A stretch of 14,309 nucleotides of DNA from Bog-756 sp043784065. Lineage in GTDB: Bacteria; Actinomycetota; Acidimicrobiia; Acidimicrobiales; RAAP-2. The notes below the pieces were generated by a model that was not told the DNA's origin, searched no databases, and saw nothing but the letters and a program-made list of their open reading frames with translations. The position numbers and the translations under genes are program-made. Every line of letters starts with the position of its first letter. Position 1 is the stretch's first letter. Positions 1 to 9,516 of this stretch are shown here, in pieces. The DNA lies in the NCBI GenBank assembly GCA_043784065.1, contig JAYVYR010000217.1, positions 1 through 14,309 of the forward strand, written 5' to 3'.

Positions 1-18
1 ATCTACACTGAGGCCATC

Positions 19-441
19 ATGAGCTCCGGACAGATCGCCGTGATTGCGGCCAGTGTCGCCTGCCTCCTCGCTGTTGTCGGTCTACTGGTCGCCCTCGCCT
101 CCCTCCGCAACCAGGTGGTCCGGCTCCGTGCCCTGGCCGACGAACTCAAACGCCAGACTGTGCCCCTGGTGGCCGACGCCCACCGAGTCATCGTGCAGGC
201 CGCCATGGAGATGGAACGGGTAGGCGCTGTGCTCGACACCACCGAGTCCGTTCACGCCACTGTCGATTCCGCCTCGCGGCTGGCCTACCGGGCCTTCGCC
301 AATCCCGTGGTCAAGGTCCTGGCTGTCCGGGCCGGCGCGGCAACCGGTATCCGCCGACTGGCGACAGCCGAGTCTGACGGCGCCCAGCACAACGGCACGC
401 CCCGCACCGGGTCGGCCAGCACAGCAGACCGGAGTCGCTAG
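19..441 (+). CDS. DUF948-family small membrane protein
   Basis: A 140-residue protein with one N-terminal membrane segment (about residues 5-27, rich in A/V/L/I), then an amphipathic helical stretch (about 30-75) that could form a coiled coil, then the conserved-looking segment RLAYRAFANPVVKVLA (about 87-102), typical of actinobacterial DUF948 proteins. The last 25 or so residues are polar and probably disordered. The ATG at 19 is preceded by GAGG five bases upstream. The stop lies 2 bases before the next start, and the gene heads the alaS run. In Streptomyces and related genera a DUF948 gene commonly precedes alaS, which supports the assignment. No biochemical function is established that I can name; single-pass topology with a cytoplasmic helical tail is inferred. 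Confidence 0.85.
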   Translation: MSSGQIAVIAASVACLLAVVGLLVALASLRNQVVRLRALADELKRQTVPLVADAHRVIVQAAMEMERVGAVLDTTESVHATVDSASRLAYRAFANPVVKVLAVRAGAATGIRRLATAESDGAQHNGTPRTGSASTADRSR

Positions 442-443
442 CA

Positions 444-860
444 GTGGCCCGTCGGTCCGTATGGCTGGTGACCGGCGTGGTGGCCGGTGCCGCCTCGTCG
501 CTCTACGCCGAACGCAAACTCCGCCGCACGGTAGAAGCCGCTGCGGCCCGGATGCAGCCAGACACCCTGGTGGCCGACGTCGGACGGACCGCCCGTAAGG
601 CCGTGGCCAGCACCCGTGGGCGTGTGCGCAGCGCGGTGGCATCCGGTCGCCAGGAGAAGCGCCGTCGCGAAGTCGAGTTATGGTCCGAATTGGACGTGAC
701 CGTCGATGGCACAACGCGCCAACCAGTCTTCGGCCCAGTCTCCGTCCCGATGGATGGGGCCCGAGCCGACGATGCCCTGTTGCCAGCAGCTGCGGTGTCG
801 ATGCCGACCGGGTCCGTCCGCCGGTCCGTCCGCCGATCCCGTTCCCGCCTGGGCAAGTAG
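444..860 (+). CDS. DUF6167-like small protein upstream of alaS
   Basis: A 138-residue protein starting at GTG 444, with GGAG at 431-434 nine bases upstream, inside the previous gene. Residues 5-20 form a short hydrophobic segment (VWLVTGVVAGAASSLYA), followed by a basic helix (AERKLRRTVEAAAARMQP) and a charged region (about 45-80). This matches the layout of the DUF6167 proteins that sit between DUF948 and alaS in other actinobacteria. The assignment rests on position and general pattern, not on a strong motif. The C-terminus is low-complexity and ends in an Arg/Ser-rich tail partly encoded by an exact 12-base tandem duplication (811-834). Its TAG stop overlaps the AGGA that probably serves as the alaS ribosome binding site. 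Function unknown; probably membrane-associated. Confidence 0.75.
   Translation: MARRSVWLVTGVVAGAASSLYAERKLRRTVEAAAARMQPDTLVADVGRTARKAVASTRGRVRSAVASGRQEKRRREVELWSELDVTVDGTTRQPVFGPVSVPMDGARADDALLPAAAVSMPTGSVRRSVRRSRSRLGK
811..834 (+). repeat. Exact 12-base tandem duplication in the DUF6167-like gene
   Basis: The unit GGTCCGTCCGCC occurs at 811-822 and again, unchanged, at 823-834. It lies in frame within the 3' end of the 138-residue protein and encodes repeated Ser-Val-Arg-Arg in its basic tail. It looks like a small in-frame slippage event in a poorly constrained tail. Confidence 0.8.
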
Positions 861-871
861 GATTTCCGGTC

Positions 872-3455
<2,584 letters not shown>

Positions 3456-3463
<8 letters not shown>

Positions 3464-3941
3464 GCGCCCGGTGGCGGACTCGGCCATGTCGGATGACCGA
3501 CCGGCCCGACGTGGCCGCGCCGTCGGCGTCGACCTGGGTGCCAAGCGGATCGGGATTGCCGTCAGCGACTCGGGCGGTCTGATGGCTACGCCGCGGGGAA
3601 CCTTGAACAGAACCCGAGATGCGGCGCGGGACCGACGTACCCTGGTCGACCTTGTCGTCGAGGAGGAGGCGGTAATTGTGGTGGTGGGTCACCCGCTGTC
3701 CCTCGACGGCACCCGTGGACCAGCGGCCCGGGCCGCCGAGGACGAGGCCGCCGCTCTGACGGTGCTGCTGCAGGACCGAGACGTAGCTGTCGAATTGTTC
3801 GACGAGCGCTTGACCACAGTCAGCGCCCATCAGGCCTTGCGGGCCGGGGGCACCAAGGGTCGCAACCAGCGGGCCGTCGTCGATCAGACTGCCGCGGCCG
3901 TCATGCTGATGGCTTGGCTGGACGGCCGGCGGGCATCGTGA
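3456..3941 (+). CDS. ruvX: RuvX/YqgF family Holliday junction resolvase-like protein
   Basis: An RNase H-fold protein of the YqgF/RuvX family, linked in other bacteria to 16S rRNA 5' maturation and to Holliday junction resolution. The motifs are VGVDLGAKRIGIAVSD (23-38, acidic D26), VVGHPLSLDGTRG (76-88), DERLTT (116-121, E117) and VVDQTAAAVML (141-151, D143), so the presumed catalytic acidic trio is present. I take GTG 3456, which gives 161 residues and overlaps the alaS stop by 8 bases, as in tightly coupled genes. ATG 3486 (151 residues) is equally possible, because the first 20 residues are not conserved and neither start has a strong Shine-Dalgarno sequence. The downstream end overlaps mltG by 4 bases (GTGA). 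Confidence 0.93.
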
Positions 3942-5113
3942 CGGGGCCGATCGAGCCTGACGGTCCTCCGGCGCGGCCGCAGCCGTCGGTGGATGTTCAC
4001 CCGCTCTCCCCCTCGGACGCCGATGGCGCCATACCCTACGGAATGGCCACCGATGGAAGGACGCCGGTTCGACCGGGGACATCCCGACCGTCGAACTACC
4101 GGGGCCATCCGGGGCGGATCGTCGCCGCCCTGGCCATTATGGCCGGCCTGGTCGTCTTGGTCGGTGGGTACCTCTGGGTGCAGCATGAAGCGAACCCGTC
4201 GGGCCCCCCCGGCCCTCAGATCCTGGTCACCGTGCCAGCCGGGGGCGGGGTCAACTCGACCGGGACCCTGTTGGCCGACCGGGGCGTGATCGGCAGTTCA
4301 CTCGCCTTTCGGGTCTGGGGTCAGTTCAACAGCCTGCCTGGTGTTCAGGCCGGTGCGTACGTGTTCAATCGGCACTCCTCGTTCGATGCCGTCCAGAAGG
4401 TCCTAGCCGCAGGACCGAACGTGTTCCCCCTCGTGGTTCCCCCGGGCTTCACCGTGGCTGAACTGGCCCATCGGGTCGGCCAACTTCCCGGCCACTTCAC
4501 CGATTCGTTCCTCAAGTCGGCCACCAACGGCACGGTGCGGTCTCCCTGGCAGCCGTCCGGGGTGACCAGCCTCGAAGGGCTGCTGGCCGCCGGCACCTAC
4601 ACCGTCATCCCCGGAGAAACGGACCGTGAACTTCTGACCAAGATGGTCGACCGGTTCGACACCCTGGCCACCAAGGTCGGGCTGGCCAGCGGTGCCGCCC
4701 AACTCGGCTACACCCCATATCAGGTAGTGATCGTGGCGTCCGTGGTGGAGAAGGAGGGGGCGCTGGTCAAGAACATGGGACCGGTGGCCCGGGTCGTCTA
4801 CAACCGGCTGGCCAAGCACACCGCCCTGCAGATGGACTCGACGGTGCTGTATGCGCTAGGTCGAGATGGCGGGCCGGTCACTCAGGCAGATCTGCGCACC
4901 GAGAGCCCGTACAACACCTATCTCAACAAGGGCCTGCCACCCACGCCGACCTGTTTCCCATCCGAGGAGGCACTGACAGCTGCCCTGCATCCACCGGAGG
5001 GACCGTGGTTGTTCTTCGTGGTGGTCCAGCAGGACGGCACCGAAGCGTTCTCGACCACGTATGCCGGGCAATTGGCCAACGAGGCGTTGGCCAAGCAGCA
5101 CGGCCTGGGCTGA
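3938..5113 (+). CDS. mltG: Endolytic murein transglycosylase MltG (YceG-like)
   Basis: An inner-membrane lytic transglycosylase that cleaves nascent peptidoglycan strands and is thought to set their length. From GTG 3938, which overlaps the ruvX stop as GTGA, it is 391 residues. A proline-rich cytoplasmic N-terminus (1-60) is followed by one membrane helix (about 61-82), a LysM-like segment and the YceG catalytic domain. The signature VVEKEG carries the expected catalytic Glu (E271) and is followed by ARVVYNRL, LQMDSTVLYALGR and SPYNTYLNKGLPP. After this last motif the family usually has P-x-S/A-N-P; here it reads PTPTCFPSEEAL, a mild deviation. A run of seven C occurs at 4204-4210, just after the membrane helix. 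An in-frame TTG at 3914 is an alternative start, but the 4-base overlap is the more typical arrangement. Confidence 0.95.
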   Translation: MTGPIEPDGPPARPQPSVDVHPLSPSDADGAIPYGMATDGRTPVRPGTSRPSNYRGHPGRIVAALAIMAGLVVLVGGYLWVQHEANPSGPPGPQILVTVPAGGGVNSTGTLLADRGVIGSSLAFRVWGQFNSLPGVQAGAYVFNRHSSFDAVQKVLAAGPNVFPLVVPPGFTVAELAHRVGQLPGHFTDSFLKSATNGTVRSPWQPSGVTSLEGLLAAGTYTVIPGETDRELLTKMVDRFDTLATKVGLASGAAQLGYTPYQVVIVASVVEKEGALVKNMGPVARVVYNRLAKHTALQMDSTVLYALGRDGGPVTQADLRTESPYNTYLNKGLPPTPTCFPSEEALTAALHPPEGPWLFFVVVQQDGTEAFSTTYAGQLANEALAKQHGLG

Positions 5114-5115
5114 GC

Positions 5116-5120
5116 AGGAG
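5116..5120 (+). promoter_or_regulatory. Shine-Dalgarno site that decides the aroE start
   Basis: AGGAG (continuing as AGGAGA) lies 11 bases before ATG 5132. This is the clearest ribosome binding site in the upstream gene run. It supports keeping the roughly 28-residue N-terminal extension of AroE over the downstream GTG codons near 5219. Confidence 0.7.
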
Positions 5121-5131
5121 AGACTGGGACG

Positions 5132-6046
5132 ATGGCGAATCGGATTGCGTGCGACAGCGGCCGCCAGGGCGGGCTGGAGCGGCCCGTCGCCGGCCGCAGG
5201 CTGTCGGCGGCCACCAGGGTGGTGGGCGTGATCGGGTACCCGGTGGCCCATTCGATGTCGCCTTTGCTGCACAACACGGCCTTCAGCGAACTCGGTCTCG
5301 ATTGGGTGTCGCTGGGATTTCCGGTAGCTCCGGGCCATGCCACGGTGGCGCTGGCCGGAGCCTGGGCGCTCGGTGTGCGAGGACTATCGGTCACGATGCC
5401 CCACAAGGAGGAGGCAGCCACCGCTGCGGACGACTTGGCGGCGGAGGCGGCCCGGCTCGGAGTGGTCAACTGCCTCGTAGCAGTGGATGGTGGATGGCGA
5501 GGCGAGAATACCGACGGCGCCGGGTTCGTCAATGCCCTGGCTTATGGCGACCGGTTCATCCCCTCGGGCACCCGATGCCTTGTGGTCGGGGCCGGAGGTG
5601 CGGCCCGGGCGGTGATCGCCGCCCTGGGGGATGCCGGAGCGGCCGAGGTGGTGGTGGTCAATCGGACGGCAGAGCGGGCCCGCACGGCGGCACTGTTTGC
5701 TGGAGCCGCCGGTCGAGTCGGCGAGGCCGGCGAGGCCACCGGATGTGACCTGGTGGTCAATGCCACTCCGGCCGGCATGGGGGACGTCGTGGACGGACCG
5801 GCCAGTTGGCCGGTGGACCCGGCCCTGCTCCGATCCGGTCAGGTGGTCGTCGACCTCGTCTACCACCCGCCGGTCACCCCATGGCTGGCCGCCGCCGCCA
5901 AGCAGGGGGCGATCACGTGCAACGGGCTCGGCATGTTGGTCCACCAGGCCGCATTGCAGATCGGGTGTTGGACCGGACTGACACCTCCAGTGGACGCCAT
6001 GTGGCGAGCGGTTTCCGGCCCGGAGCACGACGACGGCCTCCGCTGA
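5132..6046 (+). CDS. aroE: Shikimate dehydrogenase (NADP+)
   Basis: Reduces 3-dehydroshikimate to shikimate with NADPH in the cytoplasmic pathway to chorismate and aromatic amino acids. It is 304 residues, slightly long because of about 28 extra N-terminal residues before VVGVIGYPVAHSMSP. Family motifs are intact: the shikimate-binding HSMS (S41, S43), VTMPHKE with catalytic K92, NTDG with D128, the nucleotide loop GAGGAARA (153-160), NRT (177-179) that reads the NADP phosphate, and the closing GLGMLVHQAALQ (265-276). The gene starts 18 bases after mltG and is probably co-transcribed. In actinobacteria aroE commonly follows mltG, so the context agrees. Paralogues such as YdiB cannot be excluded from sequence alone, but gene order favours true AroE. 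Confidence 0.95.
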   Translation: MANRIACDSGRQGGLERPVAGRRLSAATRVVGVIGYPVAHSMSPLLHNTAFSELGLDWVSLGFPVAPGHATVALAGAWALGVRGLSVTMPHKEEAATAADDLAAEAARLGVVNCLVAVDGGWRGENTDGAGFVNALAYGDRFIPSGTRCLVVGAGGAARAVIAALGDAGAAEVVVVNRTAERARTAALFAGAAGRVGEAGEATGCDLVVNATPAGMGDVVDGPASWPVDPALLRSGQVVVDLVYHPPVTPWLAAAAKQGAITCNGLGMLVHQAALQIGCWTGLTPPVDAMWRAVSGPEHDDGLR

Positions 6047-6079
6047 ACTCGTGCACACGCCCCGGATGGAGGCTGGCTG

Positions 6080-6099
6080 CGGGGTAGCCTGTTACCCCG
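6080..6099 (+). promoter_or_regulatory. GC-rich hairpin just upstream of rodA
   Basis: CGGGGTA (6080-6086) and TACCCCG (6093-6099) form a perfect 7-base-pair stem with a 6-base loop in the 63-base aroE-rodA gap. No T-run follows, so it is not a standard intrinsic terminator. The stem's last base is the first base of the GGAG (6099-6102) that lies seven bases before the rodA GTG. The hairpin could therefore affect ribosome access, or act as a weak attenuator or an operator. The role is inferred. Confidence 0.5.
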
Positions 6100-6109
6100 G
6101 AGCCACCTC

Positions 6110-7246
6110 GTGACCTATACGACCGACACCCTCACGACACGCCCCCGTCACGTCTCCGCCCGAATCGATCCGATTCTGCTGGTGACGACGGGAATTCTGG
6201 CGCTGACCGGAATCGTCATGATATACTCCGCTACCCGGGGCAAGCTGGCTCTGGCCGGGCTCGATCCGCACTACTACCTGAAGCGCCAGATCATCTTCTT
6301 CGTGCTGTCCATGGGCGTCCTGGTGGTGGTGGGTCTCTTCGATTACCGCCGGTGGGAGCAGTTGGCCACCGTACTGTACGTCGGAATTATCCTGGCCCTG
6401 CTGGCGGTACTTGCCGGGCTCGGCTCAAGCTCCAACGGGTCGCAGCGTTGGATTCCGATCGGACCTCTGCAGCTCCAGCCGTCGGAGTTTGCCATTCTGG
6501 TGTTGATCATCGTTATCGCCACCTACTGTGCCCGGCGGCCCGAGGGGCTCGAGTTCCGTGACCTGGTGCGGATGCTATTGATGGCCGGCCTGCCCATCCT
6601 GCTCATCATCAAGCAGCCCGATCTGGGCACGGCCATCGTCTGCTCGGTCATTCTGCTGGTCATGCTGGCCGTGGCCGGCATGCCCGGGCGCTACCTGGTG
6701 CTTCTGGTGGTCGGCGTCCTCCTCGTCGTCTTGGTCGCCATCAACCTGGGCCTGGTGAAGCACTACCAGATCCAGCGTCTGACGAGTTTCATCTCGCCCA
6801 ACAGCGCCTCTACCACGGTCAAGTACCAGGTCGACCAAGCGAAGACGGCCATCGCTCACGGCGGGATCTTTGGTCAGGGTCTGTTCAAGGGGGCCCAGAC
6901 CAACCTGGCCTACGTGCCCTACCAGCAGACCGACTTCATCTTTTCGGCGGTGGGGGAGCAGCTGGGCTTCGTCGGGGCCGGCGTACTGCTCGTCCTCTAT
7001 GGAATCCTCGCCTGGCGGATCATGCGTGTGGCCCAGATGGCCAAGGATGCCTTCGGCCGGTTGCTGTGTTCCGGCGTGTTCGCCTTGTTGATGTTCTCGG
7101 TCTTCGAGAACGTGGGGATGAACATGGGGATCATGCCGGTGGCCGGTATCCCCCTCCCGTTTCTTTCCTACGGAGGGTCGTCCATGATCGGGTTCATGGC
7201 GGCCATCGGCATCGTGACCAGTGTCCACTACCGGAGCACCCGATGA
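6110..7246 (+). CDS. rodA: SEDS peptidoglycan glycosyltransferase, RodA/MrdB type
   Basis: A polytopic membrane protein of the SEDS family, which polymerises lipid II into glycan strands together with a class B penicillin-binding protein. From GTG 6110 (GGAG at 6099-6102) it has 378 residues, the usual size of short RodA/MrdB proteins, and about ten hydrophobic segments. Motifs: QRWIPIGPLQLQPSE (112-126), KQPDLGTA (168-175), QQTDFIFSAVGEQLGF (272-287, with D275 at the position of the essential SEDS aspartate), NVGMNMGIMPVAGIPLPF (334-351) and LSYGGSS (352-358). The NxGMNxGxxPVxGIPLPF pattern favours RodA over FtsW. The cytoplasmic N-terminus is short and Thr-rich. Its stop overlaps the next gene's ATG (ATGA), implying coupled translation. 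No partner penicillin-binding protein lies in the window. Confidence 0.92.
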   Translation: MTYTTDTLTTRPRHVSARIDPILLVTTGILALTGIVMIYSATRGKLALAGLDPHYYLKRQIIFFVLSMGVLVVVGLFDYRRWEQLATVLYVGIILALLAVLAGLGSSSNGSQRWIPIGPLQLQPSEFAILVLIIVIATYCARRPEGLEFRDLVRMLLMAGLPILLIIKQPDLGTAIVCSVILLVMLAVAGMPGRYLVLLVVGVLLVVLVAINLGLVKHYQIQRLTSFISPNSASTTVKYQVDQAKTAIAHGGIFGQGLFKGAQTNLAYVPYQQTDFIFSAVGEQLGFVGAGVLLVLYGILAWRIMRVAQMAKDAFGRLLCSGVFALLMFSVFENVGMNMGIMPVAGIPLPFLSYGGSSMIGFMAAIGIVTSVHYRSTR

Positions 7247-7863
7247 CGGCGCCCGACGAGGAGTCCGGGGCGCCCGTCGTGGCGACAGGGCCACATGGTG
7301 GATCTGACGAGGTTGCGTTGGTCACGGAGCCGATAGTGGGGGATGTGGCCGCTGAGACCCCGACGATCGCCGATGTAGTCGAAGAGTCCCACTCCGGCTC
7401 CAGGTTCTCGACGGCGCCAACTGACGGTTCGCCCGACTTCCGCATGGTGTTGGTGTCCTCCATCACAGTCGACCTGCCCAATCAGCACCCGGCGGTATGC
7501 CTGCGGGAGATGGAGTCCCCCCGCCGGCAGCTCACCTTTTCCGTCGGGATGCAGGACGGGGCGGCCCTGTCGCATGCCATGCGGCGGATCCCGACGCCAC
7601 GACCGCTCGCCCACGAACTCATGACCGGGGTGCTCCAGCAGTTCGACATCGACCTGGTGGCGGTGCGTATCGTTGGCCGGGTCGGTTCGGTGCACTTCGC
7701 CGAGTTGGACCTACGGGGAACGGCCGGCCGTTCGGTCCATTCGTGCCGACCGACTGACGGCCTCATCCTGGCTCTCCACCAACCCGTTCCGGTACCGATC
7801 CTCGTCGATGCCCGCCTCCTCCAGAGCGCCGACGACCTGTCCCCGCCGGGCGGCCTGTCGTGA
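7243..7863 (+). CDS. Bifunctional nuclease (BFN, DUF151) domain protein
   Basis: A 206-residue protein starting at ATG 7243 inside the rodA stop, with GGAG at 7233-7236. Residues 1-66 are acidic and low in complexity. Residues 68-195 match the BFN/DUF151 domain: a first strand VLVSSITVDLPNQHPAVCLRE (70-89), a middle helix region (GMQDGAALSHAMRRIPTPRPLAHELM, 102-127) and the signature HFAELDLRG...SCRPTDGLILAL (151-178). Founding family members in plants were reported to have RNase and DNase activity; bacterial function is poorly defined. Compared with the usual family pattern, the W-I-G of the middle motif is replaced by S-V-G and the following E by D. The 4-base overlap ties its expression to rodA, but a functional link to wall synthesis is inference. 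Confidence 0.88.
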   Translation: MTAPDEESGAPVVATGPHGGSDEVALVTEPIVGDVAAETPTIADVVEESHSGSRFSTAPTDGSPDFRMVLVSSITVDLPNQHPAVCLREMESPRRQLTFSVGMQDGAALSHAMRRIPTPRPLAHELMTGVLQQFDIDLVAVRIVGRVGSVHFAELDLRGTAGRSVHSCRPTDGLILALHQPVPVPILVDARLLQSADDLSPPGGLS

Positions 7864-7895
7864 GTGTTACCGCCTGAGCGGGTCCGACCGGACGA

Positions 7896-9332
7896 TCAAC
7901 TGCCGGTCAGCAGGCGCCGGCGTCGTTCGAGGTCGTCTTCGTACTTCGCCTGCTCGGACGTGTCGACCGCTGCCGTGCCTTCGTCGGATATCCGCATCAG
8001 TAGGGCGACCAGCACGTAGTTGGCGATGAGCGCCGATCCGCCGTAGGAGATGAAAGGCAGGGTGATGCCGGTCAGGGGTAGCAGCCGGACGATACCGCCC
8101 ATGATGAAGAATGCCTGGAATCCGATGGTGATGGTCAGTCCGACGGCGACAAGTTTGGCGAATTCGGACCGGGCGGTCTGGGCGATGTGCAAGCCGGCGC
8201 CTACCAGCAACAGGAAAGCGGTGACGACCATGGTGGAGCCAAGCAGTCCCATCTCCTCGCCGATGACCACGAAGATGAAGTCGGTGTTGGCGTTGGAGAC
8301 CTCGTAGGCGGCACTGCCGAGGCCCAAACCGGAGCCGCCGATGCCGCCGCTGCCCAGCGAGTACCACGATTGGACCAACTGACCGCCGCTCGTGTTGGCT
8401 AAGGGCCACGGATTGAGCCAGTCAGCCACCCGGACATGGGTCTGGCTGAAATACTTGCTGGTGAGGTAGGCCCCGATGCCGAACAGCACGAGCCCGAACA
8501 CCAGGTAGCCGGTTCGGCCGGTGGTGACCCACAACAGACCGATGAACAGGGTGAACAGCAGTGCCGAGAACCCGATGTCGTGCTCGAGGCTCATGACCAT
8601 GATGGCGAAGCCCCAGGCCAGCACGATGGGGACCAGCGGACGTGGGTCGAGGACCAGGCGGTTTCCGAGGCGCGCCGTCGGGATGGTCAGTAGTTCGCGC
8701 TTGTCAGCGAAGTACGATGCGAAGAAGATGCAGAGGACGATCTTACCGATCTCCACCGGCTGGAACTCGAGCGAACCGACCTGGATCCACAGCCGAGCGC
8801 CCTGAATATTGCGCCCGAGTCCGGGCACCAGGGGGAGAAGCAGCAGGATGACGCCACTGGCCAAGAGAAGGTACCGGTAGCGGTCGAGGTCGCGGGAGCG
8901 CCGCAAGATGGCGAGCGTGAGGATGTAGGCGGTCACCCCTCCGGCCGTCCATGCTGCCTGCAGAGGCGCGTAATACTGGTAGGGGTGGTGACACGTGGCC
9001 GTGGCGACGTGGCACAGGGCATGGTCGACGCGGGCGATCATCACGTACCCGAGCCCGTTCAGCAGGAAGACGATGGGCATGACCACCGCATTGGCGTCGG
9101 GGGCGAATACGCGGTTGGCCACATGGGTGACGGCCCCCAGCCCGAGGATGGCCAACAGCAATGGCGTCAGATTCGAGGGGAACCTTGTCGTGTTGCCCAA
9201 GACCATGAGGACGTAGGTGGCCACGATGATGACCCCGGCAGCCACCATCAGGCCCAGTTCCGTACGCCGACGAGCTTTTACCCCACGGCGTGCACGTCTG
9301 GTGGTCGGAGGGCGGAACACGGTGAACGGCAC
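7896..9332 (-). CDS. SEDS-family glycosyltransferase, actinobacterial RodA/FtsW type
   Basis: A 478-residue polytopic membrane protein of the FtsW/RodA/SpoVE family. After a basic N-terminus (RRARRGVKARRR, 12-23) it has about two more membrane segments than the other SEDS protein here, including FAPDANAVVMPIVFLLNGLG (76-95), a feature I associate with the mycobacterial RodA group. Core motifs: ARLWIQVGSLEFQPVEIGK (179-197), LEHDIGFSALLF (249-260), NTDFIFVVIGEEMGLLG (349-365, D351 the presumed catalytic aspartate), LPLTGITLPFISYGGSA (418-434). Two cysteines (C107, C114) sit in a predicted extracellular loop. The C-terminal tail is charged and cytoplasmic. GTG 9332 is chosen because the preceding in-frame sequence has no family similarity; GTG 9320 is the alternative. 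Neither has a Shine-Dalgarno sequence. Whether it acts in elongation or division is not decidable here. Confidence 0.9.
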   Translation of the reverse strand: MPFTVFRPPTTRRARRGVKARRRTELGLMVAAGVIIVATYVLMVLGNTTRFPSNLTPLLLAILGLGAVTHVANRVFAPDANAVVMPIVFLLNGLGYVMIARVDHALCHVATATCHHPYQYYAPLQAAWTAGGVTAYILTLAILRRSRDLDRYRYLLLASGVILLLLPLVPGLGRNIQGARLWIQVGSLEFQPVEIGKIVLCIFFASYFADKRELLTIPTARLGNRLVLDPRPLVPIVLAWGFAIMVMSLEHDIGFSALLFTLFIGLLWVTTGRTGYLVFGLVLFGIGAYLTSKYFSQTHVRVADWLNPWPLANTSGGQLVQSWYSLGSGGIGGSGLGLGSAAYEVSNANTDFIFVVIGEEMGLLGSTMVVTAFLLLVGAGLHIAQTARSEFAKLVAVGLTITIGFQAFFIMGGIVRLLPLTGITLPFISYGGSALIANYVLVALLMRISDEGTAAVDTSEQAKYEDDLERRRRLLTGS

Positions 9333-9339
9333 TAGAGGG

Positions 9340-9345
9340 AGCCTA
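9340..9345 (-). promoter_or_regulatory. Possible -10 box for a leaderless SEDS transcript
   Basis: Reading the minus strand, TAGGCT occupies 9345-9340 and is followed by seven bases and then GTG at 9332. A TANNNT box at this distance would place transcription start at or within a base or two of the start codon. This would explain the absence of a Shine-Dalgarno site. Leaderless mRNAs with this geometry are common in actinobacteria. No convincing -35 box is visible. Confidence 0.4.
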
Positions 9346-9373
9346 CTGGGGCCGATGCCTTCGGCGAGGGAGC

Positions 9374-9387
9374 CGGTAGGTCTACCG
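9374..9387. promoter_or_regulatory. 14-base dyad in the divergent SEDS/ppk1 region
   Basis: CGGTAG (9374-9379) and CTACCG (9382-9387) are perfect inverted arms separated by GT. The dyad lies between the two divergent starts, upstream of both predicted -10 boxes, and could be an operator shared by the two genes. A second inverted pair, ACCGCC (9399-9404) and GGCGGT (9416-9421), lies just beside it. The regulator is unknown. Confidence 0.35.
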
Positions 9388-9432
9388 CCGGTGAGCCGAC
9401 CGCCACGACGGATTCGGCGGTGTCCACCCTCG

Positions 9433-9460
9433 TTGGCGGGCCTGGACTGGAATGTACGAT
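9433..9460 (+). promoter_or_regulatory. Candidate sigma-70-type promoter for ppk1
   Basis: TTGGCG at 9433-9438 and TACGAT at 9455-9460 are separated by 16 bases and resemble -35 and -10 boxes. Transcription would start near 9467, giving a leader of about 50 bases before the ppk1 ATG at 9517. This is a sequence match only; the rest of the 184-base divergent region shows no coding signal. Confidence 0.45.
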
Positions 9461-9516
9461 GAGGAGACAGTGACTTTGTTCCGCTCCACTTCCAGCTGCC
9501 CGGGTGGGGCGCAGCC

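Noticed and set aside
4204..4210. Run of seven C in mltG as a phase-variation tract
   Set aside because: It is short for a variable tract in GC-rich DNA and lies in a Gly/Pro linker that explains it; the frame is intact across it.
5005..5748. Plus-strand 247-codon frame overlapping mltG and aroE
   Set aside because: It runs out of frame through two genes with intact family motifs; the translation is Arg/Gly-rich with no domain pattern.
7864..7895. Possible terminator between the convergent BFN and SEDS genes
   Set aside because: Only a 4-base-pair stem (CCGC/GCGG at 7870-7881) with no T-run can be drawn; too weak to call.
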